Source of the DNA: Alteraquisediminimonas sediminicola
GTDB lineage: Bacteria; Pseudomonadota; Alphaproteobacteria; Sphingomonadales; Sphingomonadaceae
Assembly (NCBI RefSeq): GCF_019740335.1
Contig: NZ_JAHXZS010000006.1
Location: 1 to 64,000 of the forward strand
Direction: 5' to 3'
Length of the DNA stretch: 64,000 nucleotides
The first letter of the stretch is position 1. Each line of letters begins with the position of its first letter. Shown in pieces: positions 18,797 to 28,294 of the stretch. The position numbers were made by a program, and so were the translations under genes. Under the pieces are notes generated by a model, which had not been told where the DNA came from, ran no database searches, and saw only the letters and a list, made by a program, of their open reading frames with translations.

Positions 18797-19666
18797 ATGA
18801 CCTTTCGGACTTTCACCACGACCAGAAGTCAGGTGGCACGTAGCGCCATCGGGGCCATCACGGGCCTTGCCCTGCTGATGCCGTCCTTCGCTTATGCCGA
18901 TCTGATGCTCTATCCCACCCGCGTGGTGATGACCGGCAACCAGCGCAGCGCGCAGGTGGAAATCGTCAACCGGGGCGACAAGCCCGAAACCTATCGCATC
19001 AACATCGTCAATCGGCGGATGAGCGAAACCGGCGAAATCGTGACCGCCGACAAGACCGAAGCAGGCGAGCTATTCGCCGATAATATGGTGGTCTATACCC
19101 CGCGTCAGGTCACGCTCCAGCCCGGCCAGTCGCAGACCGTGCGGGTATCGGTACGCAAGCCTGCGGGCTTGGCGGAGGGCGAATATCGCTCGCATCTCCA
19201 ATTCGACCGCGTCGCCGATGCCACAGCGGCCAGTGACCTTGAAGCCACGGCCAAGCCCGAAAAGGGTCAGGTCGCCATCGTGTTGCAGGCGTTGATCGGT
19301 GCCTCCATCCCGGTGATTATACGTCAGGGGCAGACCTCGGCCACCGTGACATTGGGAGAACTCGCCGTCATCCCGGCCAAGGGCGATACCCCGCCTGCGC
19401 TCGGCTTTGCCTTTCATCGCAAGGGCAATCAATCGGTCTATGGCGATGTAACCGTCACTTTTGCCCCGACCAAGGGCAAGGCCGTGGACGTCGGCAAGGT
19501 CGCGGGCGTGGCCGTCTATGTCCCCAACGACATCCGCAAGGCGCAAATCCCGCTGACCCTGCCCAAGGGCATGGCCTTGCAGGGCGGCAGCCTGACGCTG
19601 CGTTATCATGAACGCGCCGATGCGGGTGGCAAGTTGATGGCCGAAGCCAATATCATCCTACCGTGA
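18797..19666 (+). CDS. PapD-like periplasmic fimbrial chaperone
   Basis: About 289 residues. A signal peptide ending SFAYA leads into the first chaperone strand DLMLYPTRVVMTGNQRSAQVEIVN. The first immunoglobulin-like domain contains YRINIVNRRM and the G1-type strand (VTLQPGQSQTVRVSVRKP), and the second domain follows to the C-terminus. Chaperones of this family complete the fold of pilin subunits in the periplasm and hand them to the usher. I place the start at 18797, right before the signal peptide; the frame is open back to 18746. It sits between the subunits and the usher. Confidence 0.87.
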   Translation: MTFRTFTTTRSQVARSAIGAITGLALLMPSFAYADLMLYPTRVVMTGNQRSAQVEIVNRGDKPETYRINIVNRRMSETGEIVTADKTEAGELFADNMVVYTPRQVTLQPGQSQTVRVSVRKPAGLAEGEYRSHLQFDRVADATAASDLEATAKPEKGQVAIVLQALIGASIPVIIRQGQTSATVTLGELAVIPAKGDTPPALGFAFHRKGNQSVYGDVTVTFAPTKGKAVDVGKVAGVAVYVPNDIRKAQIPLTLPKGMALQGGSLTLRYHERADAGGKLMAEANIILP

Positions 19667-19700
19667 AATAAGCAGATAAAAGGGTCGCACCACCAGCCTG

Positions 19701-22367
19701 ATGGGTAACAACAAGCCGAAATGCCCCCCCGTGCTATGTCTCGGGGCGATGGCGGCGATTGTCTCGGGAACTGCTGCGATGCCCGCTGCGGTGGCAGCGG
19801 CGCCTGTTGTGCTGGCCGGTGCGAATAGCAGCGATCAGGCGCTCAACCTGCTGATTTCCAATTTGATGCTGGACGGGGATCAACTGTCCGATACGCTTTA
19901 TCTGTATGAAATCGATAATGACGTCATGCTGCCGGTCGGGGAATTGGCGCGGCAATTGACCCTTGGCGTGACGGTCGATCCGGTCAGCCATGTCGCATCG
20001 GGCTTTCTCCTCAAGGAGGGGCTGGGCTTTCGGATCGATCCCGCGACCGGCAAGGTGACCCTGCCCGATCATCAGGAGGATTTCGATCCCCGGCTGGTGC
20101 GCTGGATCGATGGCGATCTCTATGTCGCCAGCCGGTTGCTGGCGCGCTGGTGGCCGGTGGATTTCAAGCTCAACATGGCGGCGCTCAGCCTGCAGGCGAT
20201 GCCGCGCGAAAAGCTGCCGATCCAATTGCGGCTGGAGCGCGAAAAGGCGGCATCGCGGCTGGGCCAGAGGGGCGCAGGCTATCAAGACCCCGGCTATCCA
20301 CGCCTCAAAAACCCCTATCGCCTGTTGAGTGTGCCAGTGCTCGACAGCACGATTGGCCTTGGGGTCAACCACAAGGGTAGCCAGACCACGACCGCCGCCA
20401 GCTATTCGGGCGTCTTTTCGGGCGATGTGCTGGGGATGGAAGCCACGGCCTATGCGACGATCAGCAAGGACAACACGACCCCCACCGCGCGCGCGACCTT
20501 GTCGCGCAACAATCCGGATGGCGGGCTGTTGGGGCCATTGGATGCCACCCAAGTGCAGCTTGGCAATATCGGTCTGCCCGCACTGAAAAATATACTGTCG
20601 GGTGGGGGCGTGGGCTGGGGGTCGATCTTCGGCAACCGGCCCCTCAATCAATCCAGCAGCTATGGCTTGCAGACGCTGCGCGGCGAACTGCCGACGGGCT
20701 GGGATGTTACCCTCTATTTCAACGAAGCGCTGATCGCCTTTGCCCAATCGCGCGGCGACGGCCTGTATGAATTTCCGGACCAGCCCTTGGTCTTTGGCCG
20801 CAATGAATTCCGCCTCGTGTTCAATGGCCCGCTCGGCCAGCGGCGCGTCGAAACGCAGGTCTATATCTTCGACCAGACCGTGACCAAGCCGGGCGAATTT
20901 TATTACACTGCAGGCGCAAAACGGGACAATGACGGCGCGATCCGGTCCAGCCTGCAAATGGATGTCGGCATCGCCAAGGGCTTGGCGGTGACCGCTGGTT
21001 CGGTCCATATCGACAAGGATGACGGCACCCGCGCCCGCAATTATGTCAACGCCGGGCTGCGGGCATCGGTATTGGGTTCGCTGGTCAATCTCGACCATAG
21101 CCAAGACATGCGCGGCGGCAGCGTCACCGAATTGGGCCTACGCACGGCGTTGTGGAAAATATCGTTCGATGCGTCGCGCACTTGGGTCAATGACTTCACC
21201 AGCGATGTCTATAGCAACAGCGGCGATCCGCTGAAATTCCGTGATCAGTTGCGCCTGACGGGGGCATTGCGCCTCTCGCCCAAATTCCGCCTGCCCTATG
21301 CGCTGGACTTCAAACATGAAGAAAGCGCGGCGGGCGTGCATAGCTACAACATCCAGCCGCGCCTGTCGGTTAATGTGCTCGGCACCAGCTTCACCCAAGC
21401 GCTGAACTATCAGATTACCCCCAGCCAGGACACGTTCACCGGCACCTTGCAGGCCAGCCGCCGCGTGGCGGGCGTGGGGGTGAGCAGCCAGATCAGCTAT
21501 AGCCTGCAACCCCATAGCAAGCTCAACAGCCTTGCCCTGTCGTTCGACAAGACCTTGGGCGAACATAACCGCGTCAACCTCGGCATTCTCCAGACATTCG
21601 GGCCAAGCGACACGGTGATGACGGCAGGCTGGACGCGCAATTTCGGGGCCTTTGGCGTGGGCTTCAGCGGGATGTACGGCGGATCGAAAAATTTAGGCGC
21701 AGGCATCCAGATTTTCACCGCATTGGGCCGTAATCCCCGCAATGGCCGGATCATGCGCGATTGGCAGCCGATGGCAGGCATGGGCGCGGTCGCGGCCAAG
21801 ATATTCGTCGACGGCAATCTCAATGGCCGGTTCGACGAAGATGAGGAAATGGTCGAGGGCGCGGGCTTCACCGTCAATGGCAGTGGCCGTCAGGCGATCC
21901 GCACCGATGCCAAGGGCGAGGCATTATTGCCGCGCTTGCAGCCCAAAGCCTTTGCGGATGTCGCGCTTGATCTCGGCACGCTGGATGATGCCCAATGGCA
22001 ACCGACCCGGCCCGGCGTCCGCATCCTGCCCCGCCCCGGTAAGGTGCAGACCATCGACTTCCCGGTCGTACTGACGGCGGAAATCGATGGCACGATCTAT
22101 CTTACCCTTGATGGCAATCGCCGCGGCATCGGCAATGCCAAGCTCCAATTGGTCGATGCCAATGGCAAGATCATCGGCGAAACTTTGAGCGCCAGCGATG
22201 GCTATTACATCATGCCCAATGTCAAACCGGGCCGCTATCAACTGCGGATCGCGCCGGAACAATTGACCGGCCTCAAGCTCATCGCGGATCGCGCGCCAGA
22301 GGTGACGATCAATGCCAAGGCCGATTTCGTGAACGGCGTCGATATCAGCCTAAGCAAAGCGCCCTAA
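19701..22367 (+). CDS. Outer membrane fimbrial usher
   Basis: 888 residues. A signal region ends near residue 38 and a periplasmic N-domain (residues 45-170) recruits chaperone-subunit complexes. A large beta-barrel with plug occupies about 200-690. At 700-715 lies KIFVDGNLNGRFDEDEE, a DxNxNGxxDxxE segment at the start of a C-terminal Ig-like domain. Residues about 790-885 form a carboxypeptidase-regulatory-like repeat (GNAKLQLVDANGKIIGE, GYYIMPNVKPGRYQLRI). The pore threads DUF4402 subunits to the surface. It ends the operon and faces the ene-reductase gene. Confidence 0.87.
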   Translation: MGNNKPKCPPVLCLGAMAAIVSGTAAMPAAVAAAPVVLAGANSSDQALNLLISNLMLDGDQLSDTLYLYEIDNDVMLPVGELARQLTLGVTVDPVSHVASGFLLKEGLGFRIDPATGKVTLPDHQEDFDPRLVRWIDGDLYVASRLLARWWPVDFKLNMAALSLQAMPREKLPIQLRLEREKAASRLGQRGAGYQDPGYPRLKNPYRLLSVPVLDSTIGLGVNHKGSQTTTAASYSGVFSGDVLGMEATAYATISKDNTTPTARATLSRNNPDGGLLGPLDATQVQLGNIGLPALKNILSGGGVGWGSIFGNRPLNQSSSYGLQTLRGELPTGWDVTLYFNEALIAFAQSRGDGLYEFPDQPLVFGRNEFRLVFNGPLGQRRVETQVYIFDQTVTKPGEFYYTAGAKRDNDGAIRSSLQMDVGIAKGLAVTAGSVHIDKDDGTRARNYVNAGLRASVLGSLVNLDHSQDMRGGSVTELGLRTALWKISFDASRTWVNDFTSDVYSNSGDPLKFRDQLRLTGALRLSPKFRLPYALDFKHEESAAGVHSYNIQPRLSVNVLGTSFTQALNYQITPSQDTFTGTLQASRRVAGVGVSSQISYSLQPHSKLNSLALSFDKTLGEHNRVNLGILQTFGPSDTVMTAGWTRNFGAFGVGFSGMYGGSKNLGAGIQIFTALGRNPRNGRIMRDWQPMAGMGAVAAKIFVDGNLNGRFDEDEEMVEGAGFTVNGSGRQAIRTDAKGEALLPRLQPKAFADVALDLGTLDDAQWQPTRPGVRILPRPGKVQTIDFPVVLTAEIDGTIYLTLDGNRRGIGNAKLQLVDANGKIIGETLSASDGYYIMPNVKPGRYQLRIAPEQLTGLKLIADRAPEVTINAKADFVNGVDISLSKAP

Positions 22368-22402
22368 CGCCGGGCGCGTCCGGATCGGACTGCATGACCA
22401 GC

Positions 22403-23551
22403 CTAACCGGTTGTTTCCGGCGCGATCGGGGTGGGCGCCGCATCGACAGGTTGCAACCGGGAGGGATCGGTATCGGCAAACACCGGATAGTCGGTGTAAC
22501 CTTCTGCGCCCTGGGTGTAATAGGTTTCAATGTCAGGGCGGGTCAGGTCCTGACCAAGACGATATCTCTCCGCAAGATCCGGGTTCGAGATAAAGGCCTG
22601 CCCGAAACCGATCATGTCCGCCTCGCCCCGATTCAGCGTGGCAGCGGCGCTCTGCCGGGTATAGCCTGCGACGAACATGGCCGGGCCATCGAACAATGGC
22701 CGCAACACGCCATAGACATCCCAGTCCATCCCGTAATTGCCGAGTTCGAGAAAGGCGATGCCGCGCCGCGACAATGCCCGCACCGCATAGCTGTAGGTCG
22801 CGACAGGATCATCGTCGAAGACATTGTGAAAGGTCCAGCCGGGCGAAAACTTGACCGCGACGAAGCCGGGGCTGGTGGCCGCGCTGATCGCATCGACACA
22901 GGCCAGCAGAAAGGCCGCGCGCTTCTCCACTGACCCGCCCCATGCGTCCTCGCGCAAATTGGTGTTGGTGGACAGGAACTGCATCGGCAGATAGCCCGAG
23001 GCGGCATGGATCTCGACCCCGTCAAAACCTGCCTTTTGGGCCAGCACCGCACAATTGCGATAGTCGTCGATCACCCCCAGCACTTCGGCATGTGTCATCG
23101 CGCGCGGCTGTGGATAGGGCCGCTTGGGCCGCGGGCAGTTGATCGTATAGTGACGCGCAACCGGATCGGGCTGCACCGCCGAGGGCGCAATCGGCTGTGC
23201 CCCGTCGAGCATCAGCGGGTCCGACAGCCGACCTACATGCATGATCTGGGCAAAGATCGCGCCGCCTTCGCCATGGACGGCATCGGTCACGCGCCGCCAC
23301 CCGGCAGCCTGTGCCTCGTTATGCAGGCCCGGCGTGAACAGATAGCCGCGCCCGTTAAAGGCTGGATAAATCCCTTCCGACAATATCAGGCCCGCACCGG
23401 CACGCTGGCGATAATGTTCGACCATCAGATCGGTCGGCACGCCATCCAGCGTGGCGCGATGGCGGGTCATCGGTGCCATGACGATGCGGTTGCGCAGGGT
23501 GAGATCGCCGATGCGCAAGGGGCTGAACAGGGTATCGAGCGGTTCGGTCAT
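22403..23551 (-). CDS. Alkene reductase, old yellow enzyme family
   Basis: 382 residues forming an FMN-dependent (beta/alpha)8 barrel. Typical motifs are the N-terminal LFSPLRIGDLTLRNRIVMAPMTR, the substrate-binding HAASGYLPMQFLS with a His/Asn-type pair position, LREDAWGGSVEKRAAFLL, and the phosphate-binding FVAGYTR and GFGQAFISNPDL near the C-terminus. It reduces activated C=C bonds using NAD(P)H. It is followed upstream by an NTF2-like gene 24 bases away, probably in one transcript. The physiological substrate is unknown. Confidence 0.92.
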   Translation of the reverse strand: MTEPLDTLFSPLRIGDLTLRNRIVMAPMTRHRATLDGVPTDLMVEHYRQRAGAGLILSEGIYPAFNGRGYLFTPGLHNEAQAAGWRRVTDAVHGEGGAIFAQIMHVGRLSDPLMLDGAQPIAPSAVQPDPVARHYTINCPRPKRPYPQPRAMTHAEVLGVIDDYRNCAVLAQKAGFDGVEIHAASGYLPMQFLSTNTNLREDAWGGSVEKRAAFLLACVDAISAATSPGFVAVKFSPGWTFHNVFDDDPVATYSYAVRALSRRGIAFLELGNYGMDWDVYGVLRPLFDGPAMFVAGYTRQSAAATLNRGEADMIGFGQAFISNPDLAERYRLGQDLTRPDIETYYTQGAEGYTDYPVFADTDPSRLQPVDAAPTPIAPETTG

Positions 23552-23575
23552 AAAGCGTATCCTGCGGGGTAAGAG

Positions 23576-24079
23576 TTAAATGCCCTGCGCGCCGACATCG
23601 CGGCGCGGACGGGGGCCAAGGGCGGCGGCACGGGCAAAGAGGTCGCGGTCGCCCTCTTCCCATGTGATCTTCAGGCTACAGGCGGCGATCTTCCAGCCCG
23701 CCTCGGTGCGGTCCATCCGTTCGGTATAATAGCCGCCAAGAATTTGCGCTTCCTCCCCCAGCACATGCCGCGCGGTCATCGTGGTCACACAGATGGCGCT
23801 GTCACCATTCAGCGTGATCAGGGGATTGCTGAAGACGTGCTGGGTGGCATCGAACGGGGCCAGCGTCTCCTTGACGGTCGCCACCCATTGATCCGCGTCC
23901 CACACATCGCGAATGCCGGCCCAGTCGAAAAAATCGATCTCGATGCGGTCGGTGAAGATAGAGCGATACAGCGCCCAGTCGCGCTGGTCGACGCCATAAG
24001 CATAGGCATATTTGAGATCTGCGATCGCCGCGCGGTCCAGCAGATGCTGCACGCTCAGCGGTGCCGATAGCAACGGCAT
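23576..24079 (-). CDS. NTF2/SnoaL-like protein (SnoaL_4 type)
   Basis: 167 residues with the cone-shaped alpha+beta fold signature: helix DRAAIADLKYAYAYGVDQRDWALY, then IFTDRIEIDFF, TQHVFSNPLITLNG and the C-terminal GWKIAACSLKITWEEGD. Members include aromatic-ring dioxygenase beta-like, isomerase and dehydratase enzymes; a catalytic role cannot be fixed. It is transcribed with the ene-reductase and divergent to a second NTF2-like gene, suggesting a small-molecule catabolic module. Confidence 0.82.
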   Translation of the reverse strand: MPLLSAPLSVQHLLDRAAIADLKYAYAYGVDQRDWALYRSIFTDRIEIDFFDWAGIRDVWDADQWVATVKETLAPFDATQHVFSNPLITLNGDSAICVTTMTARHVLGEEAQILGGYYTERMDRTEAGWKIAACSLKITWEEGDRDLFARAAALGPRPRRDVGAQGI

Positions 24080-24272
24080 GGATCGTGTCCCCTCTCCTGC
24101 ACACCCCTTTGTTTGGGCACATTGTTTATCACGACATAAGCAGGCTTAAACGGACGGCCAACCACTGCGCAAAAGGCTAGGCCGACATCGGATTGCTGGT
24201 CGTCATGAATTCAGGCAGCAAGGTGCCAGCCACCCGGAAAGCGAAATGCGGGGGCACGAGAGGAACATATTC

Positions 24273-24836
24273 ATGTCAGTTCATCCCCCGACGATTGCGG
24301 ACATTGCGGCGCGCATGGCGATCACCGATGTACTGCATCGGTATTGCCGCGCCATGGACCGTATGGACCGGCCATTGGCGCTTTCATGCTGGCACGCCGA
24401 TGGCACTGACGAGCACACCCCGCTGTTCGCCGGTAGCGCCGAAGGGTTCATCGACTGGGTATGGCAATTGCACGCCCCGATGATCGGCACGCGCCACTGC
24501 CTGTCGAATATCCAGATTGAGATAGCGGGCGATCGTGCCTGGAGCGAGAGCTATTGGGACGTGCGCCTGCGCGTGCAGGATGAGAACGGCCTGACAGACA
24601 TTGTCGGCGGTGGCCGCTATCTCGATTATCTTGAATGCCGCGAAGGGCAATGGGCCATCGTGCACCGCCGTTCGGTACATGATTGGGATCGGGTCGATCC
24701 GGTCAAAGCGACCATGGCCGATAGCGCCACTACGCTGGAGCCACACAACCCGGATGCGCCGCTTTACCCCGCCAGCCGAGATAATGCGGACCCGTCATAC
24801 GCCTTTCTTGGTGGACACCAGACCCGTTTCCCTTGA
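24273..24836 (+). CDS. NTF2/SnoaL-like protein
   Basis: 187 residues with the same fold as its divergent neighbour: MAITDVLHRYCRAMDRMDRPLALSC, HADGTDEH, TRHCLSNIQIEIAGDRA and GQWAIVHRRSVHDWDRVD. The tail SYAFLGGHQTRFP is a variant of the ending seen in many short catabolic SnoaL_4 proteins. GAGAGGAA (24259-24266) supports the ATG at 24273 over a start nine codons earlier. Both divergent genes probably share control elements in the 193-base gap. Confidence 0.82.
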   Translation: MSVHPPTIADIAARMAITDVLHRYCRAMDRMDRPLALSCWHADGTDEHTPLFAGSAEGFIDWVWQLHAPMIGTRHCLSNIQIEIAGDRAWSESYWDVRLRVQDENGLTDIVGGGRYLDYLECREGQWAIVHRRSVHDWDRVDPVKATMADSATTLEPHNPDAPLYPASRDNADPSYAFLGGHQTRFP

Positions 24837-24923
24837 GGTGTCAGCAGACCAAAGCCCCCAATAGCGCCCACTTTACTGTCCAGCGCAACCCGCCAATGGC
24901 TATGCTGAAAATATCACCACCCG

Positions 24924-25262
24924 TCAGCGCTGCTTCTTGACCATATTCGCTGTGAAATCGGGGTCCTTTTTCGCCACCCAATCGACAAATTTGCGAATGA
25001 CAGGGTTCGCCAGCAAGCCCTCCACATCCATCCCATAGCGCTGCAATTCCGAATTGGTAAAATTCGTGATCAGCGTCTGCTGGCAAATGGGGTGCATGGG
25101 CACAACATCGCGCCCGCCCCGGCTCTTGGGTATGGGATGGTGCCAGACAATGATCTGGCCCGTCGGTCGACCGCATAACCAGCATGGCACCGCAACAGCC
25201 GGCGCATCCTCCTCGCGATGCGAGTCTCCATAGGGATCATGTCTTGAATGTTTGCGGGCCAT
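24924..25262 (-). CDS. HNH endonuclease domain protein
   Basis: 112 residues. A zinc-finger pair CWLCG precedes WHHPIPKSRGGRD, with the catalytic His pair and Gly-rich turn, and HPICQQTL supplies the remaining His and Cys ligands, which together form a small HNH nuclease domain. The C-terminus (DWVAKKDPDFTANMVKKQ) is helical. Stand-alone proteins like this are common in Alphaproteobacteria with no known target, and it is not next to phage genes here. Confidence 0.82.
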   Translation of the reverse strand: MARKHSRHDPYGDSHREEDAPAVAVPCWLCGRPTGQIIVWHHPIPKSRGGRDVVPMHPICQQTLITNFTNSELQRYGMDVEGLLANPVIRKFVDWVAKKDPDFTANMVKKQR

Positions 25263-25602
25263 GGTTCTGCCTGAATTGCCACCGGTTATGCTGCCGCACC
25301 TATAGCGGTGCTATCAGCATTGCCACAGCCAACTATCGACCAGATGCGCAAATGAGAAATTCTAGCCCGCATTTTAACCGCTGACTTGGCCTTTATACAC
25401 GCAATGCAGTAACCCGCGCCTGTGTAGCGCCGGTCGCATCATCCATCATCTTCAGCAGACCTGCGGGAGGCAAGGCACAGAACCGCCGCGTTTCATGGGA
25501 TATCTTGGTCGGCAAGGGCCTTGACGGTCTGTGACATGCGCGGGGTGGGTTTCGCCCACCCCGCATACTTGGCGGATAATCGCCCGGACCTAACGCTCAC
25601 CA
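25263..25602. other. Gene-free gap with a strong hairpin
   Basis: No gene is supported. At 25540-25564 there is a perfect 10-base stem with loop TTTCG, just past the 3' end of the leftward sugar transporter gene; it would stop or stabilise that transcript although no clear T run follows. The rest is unremarkable and moderately AT-rich near 25300-25400. Confidence 0.55.
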
Positions 25603-26877
25603 CTAGGCTGGTTTTCGTGCAAACCATCCGAAATACGCAATAACGGCATAGCAGGCCGCCGGAAGAATCAAGCCAGTTGCGAGGCTGCCGGTTGCATCCG
25701 CGATCATGCCGGTAAGCAGTGGCACAACGGCACCGCCGCAAATGGCCACGTTGATGATTCCCGAACCGTCCGCCGCCCGCGAACCCAGTCTCTCGCAGGC
25801 AAGGCTGAAGACCGTCGGGAACATGATCGAATTCATCAAGCCAATTGCCAACAGGCTATAGCCAGCGACCGTGCCGGTAGTCGCGGTCGATAGGCCAAGC
25901 AGGACAATAGCGCCCATTGCAACCCCGGCGAGCACTTTACCGGGGCTGACGATGCGCAGTATCACTGACCCGATGAACCGGCCGACCATGGCGCCACCCC
26001 AATAGAGGGTGATCATCTTGCCCGCCGCCAGTTCATCCAGGCCCATCACATGTGGCTGGCGCAGATAGCTGACGATCAACGAGCCAATCGCAACTTCCGC
26101 GCCGACATAGAGAAAGATGCACAATGCGCCGAGACCGAAGCGCGGGCGTTTCAATAAGTCCAGCCCGGCCAGACCGGTGCTTTCTTCATGCTTCTCAGCT
26201 GGCAGAGCGTTGCGAAACATCCACACCGCGCCCGCAACGAGCGCCAGCACGACAGCCAGACCCAAATAGCCATGGACGATCGCCTGACTTTCGGCAGTGC
26301 GATAGGCATCAAGTTCGGCACCCGAAAGCGTGTCCACTTTCACTGTGGCAAGGCCGCCGAGGATAAGGAGCGAACCAACATAGGGAAAGATCGTGGTGCC
26401 CAGCGAGTTGAATGCCTGTGCAAAGGTCAGACGGCTATGCGTGGTCGCGGGCTTGCCGAGCATCGAGATCAACGGATTGGCGACGACCTGCACGATGACG
26501 ACGCCGCTCGCCAGCACGAACAGCGCAAGCAGGAACACGCCATATATTGCGGTCTGGCTCGCCGGGATGAACAACAGGCAACCCGCCAACATGGTCAGCA
26601 GGCCCGCGACCGCGCCGCGCATATAGCCGAGCCTCTTGACCAGACGCGCCGCCGGAATGCCGATGACGGCATAAGCGGTGAAGAAGCAGAACTGCACCAG
26701 CATCGCCTGCGTGTAGTTGAGCGTGAACAGCTCCTTCAGCTTGGGAATGATCACGTCGTTCAGCGATGTGATCCCACCGAAGATAAAAAATAGCCCCATC
26801 ACGAAAGCCTGCAGATGCGGCGCGTCTACGCTCTCTCCGGCGTCACCTTCCTGCGGTCCCAATATATTCCCGGCCAT
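25603..26877 (-). CDS. Sugar MFS transporter (FucP/GluP type)
   Basis: About 424 residues with 12 predicted transmembrane helices. The N-terminal FFIFGGITSLNDVIIPKLKELFTLNY and the middle VVANPLISMLGKPATTHSRLTFAQAFNSLGT are characteristic of the fucose/glucose-galactose permease family. GAGGAG lies 6 bases before the ATG at 26877. It is the last gene of the alpha-glucan locus and would bring glucose or maltose from the periplasm into the cytoplasm after the GH13 enzymes act. Confidence 0.92.
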   Translation of the reverse strand: MAGNILGPQEGDAGESVDAPHLQAFVMGLFFIFGGITSLNDVIIPKLKELFTLNYTQAMLVQFCFFTAYAVIGIPAARLVKRLGYMRGAVAGLLTMLAGCLLFIPASQTAIYGVFLLALFVLASGVVIVQVVANPLISMLGKPATTHSRLTFAQAFNSLGTTIFPYVGSLLILGGLATVKVDTLSGAELDAYRTAESQAIVHGYLGLAVVLALVAGAVWMFRNALPAEKHEESTGLAGLDLLKRPRFGLGALCIFLYVGAEVAIGSLIVSYLRQPHVMGLDELAAGKMITLYWGGAMVGRFIGSVILRIVSPGKVLAGVAMGAIVLLGLSTATTGTVAGYSLLAIGLMNSIMFPTVFSLACERLGSRAADGSGIINVAICGGAVVPLLTGMIADATGSLATGLILPAACYAVIAYFGWFARKPA

Positions 26878-26924
26878 CACTATCTCCTCAATGTCGGTGA
26901 CTTCTTATGTTGTTCGTCGCTGAA

Positions 26925-28271
26925 TCAATGCCGGGCGGTCTCTATCGACCAACCCCAGTTCCGCAGCACCTTGGGGCGCTCGCCCGGCCAAGCGTAGCGG
27001 GAATTCTTGCCCCGAAGATTGACGGCGATGCTGACCCGGTCCGCCCCCGCCTTGCGCACGAATGCGAATATGTCGGGATTGCCGACATCGACGATCTCCA
27101 GATTGCCCGACTCCATGCCATTGGCAAGCGCCGGATGATCGTGCTTCAGCTTCAACAATTGTCGATAGAGCGCGGCACGCGGGCTATTGCGCCAGACGAT
27201 CGTATCGCGGTCGAAGAATTTGAGCCGCTTATCTAGGCCGCCTTCCTGCCCGCCATAGATCAAGGGCATTCCGGGCAGCGTCGCCGCCAAAACCGCCATG
27301 GCGGCCGCACCTTCACCATAAAGCTCACGGTCGGTGCCGTTCCACGAATTCTCGTCATGGTTGCTGGTGAACGTCATGCGATATGAGTCCGCCGGATAAC
27401 GGCGAACAGGGTTGGTATAGAGCGCGGCCAGATCGCTGGCGTCACCCTCGCCGCGCGCGACCTTGACGAGCGTGCGGCCCAGCACCCAATCATAGGTCAT
27501 GTCAAAGGCGCGATGCTGCATTTCGGGCGTGTCGGCTTCAGCCAGCATGAATACCGGCTTGATGGCATCAAGGCGGGCGCGCGCCTGCTCCCAAAAGTCC
27601 ACCGGCAAGGTCCAGGCGACATCGCAACGAAATCCGTCGATATTCGCGGTCCGGAGCCAATAGCTCATCGCCTCGATCATCGCTTCGCGCACTTCAGGAT
27701 TGGCATAGTCCAGTCCGATCACGTCTGACCAGATTTCCTCCTTGCCGGTGCTGAGGTCGCGGTAATGATAACCCTCCAGCTCGCCATTGGTATTGCGCTT
27801 GTACCAGCCGGGGTGTTGCTTAGTCCAAACATGGTCCCAACCCGTGTGGTTCGCCACCCAATCGATGATGACCTTGAAGCCCTGCGCATGGGCGGCGTTC
27901 ACCAAATGCTGGAAATCGGCGAGCGTGCCATATTCGGGATTGATCGCAGTATAATCGCTGACGGCGTAATAGCTGCCGAGCGTGCCCTTGCGTTCCTTTT
28001 GGGCAATAGGATTGATCGGCATGATCCAGAGAATATCCACGCCCATCTTGCGAATACGCGGCAGATGCTTCTCGAACGCACGGAAAGTGCCTTCCGGCGT
28101 ATATTGCCTTATATTGACCTCATAAATATTGGCCTGCCGGGTCCAGTCGGGATGCCGGACCTCACTTTTGCCTTCGGTCAATGGCAGCCGTGCCACCGAT
28201 GCTTCGCCTGCAATCGCCAGTGATGATGCCAGCAACAACGGCGCGAGAAAGGATAGAGCGAGTCTGCGCAT
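26925..28271 (-). CDS. Alpha-amylase family glycoside hydrolase (GH13)
   Basis: About 448 residues with a signal peptide (LALSFLAPLLLASSLAIA), so periplasmic or outer-surface. The four GH13 regions are visible: VIIDWVANHTGWDH, GFRCDVAW (Asp nucleophile), FMLAEAD (acid/base Glu) and FTSNHDENSW. It cleaves alpha-1,4-glucosidic links in starch-derived oligosaccharides imported by the TonB receptor of this locus. I chose the start immediately before the signal peptide; the frame is open farther upstream into the neighbour. It is 45 bases from the MFS gene. Confidence 0.92.
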   Translation of the reverse strand: MRRLALSFLAPLLLASSLAIAGEASVARLPLTEGKSEVRHPDWTRQANIYEVNIRQYTPEGTFRAFEKHLPRIRKMGVDILWIMPINPIAQKERKGTLGSYYAVSDYTAINPEYGTLADFQHLVNAAHAQGFKVIIDWVANHTGWDHVWTKQHPGWYKRNTNGELEGYHYRDLSTGKEEIWSDVIGLDYANPEVREAMIEAMSYWLRTANIDGFRCDVAWTLPVDFWEQARARLDAIKPVFMLAEADTPEMQHRAFDMTYDWVLGRTLVKVARGEGDASDLAALYTNPVRRYPADSYRMTFTSNHDENSWNGTDRELYGEGAAAMAVLAATLPGMPLIYGGQEGGLDKRLKFFDRDTIVWRNSPRAALYRQLLKLKHDHPALANGMESGNLEIVDVGNPDIFAFVRKAGADRVSIAVNLRGKNSRYAWPGERPKVLRNWGWSIETARH

Positions 28272-28294
28272 ATATTGTCTTCCCGGTCTGCGCC

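Noticed and set aside
19734-21104. Leftward open frame of 456 codons opposite the usher
   Set aside because: Antisense to the usher with the composition typical of shadow frames; no domain visible.
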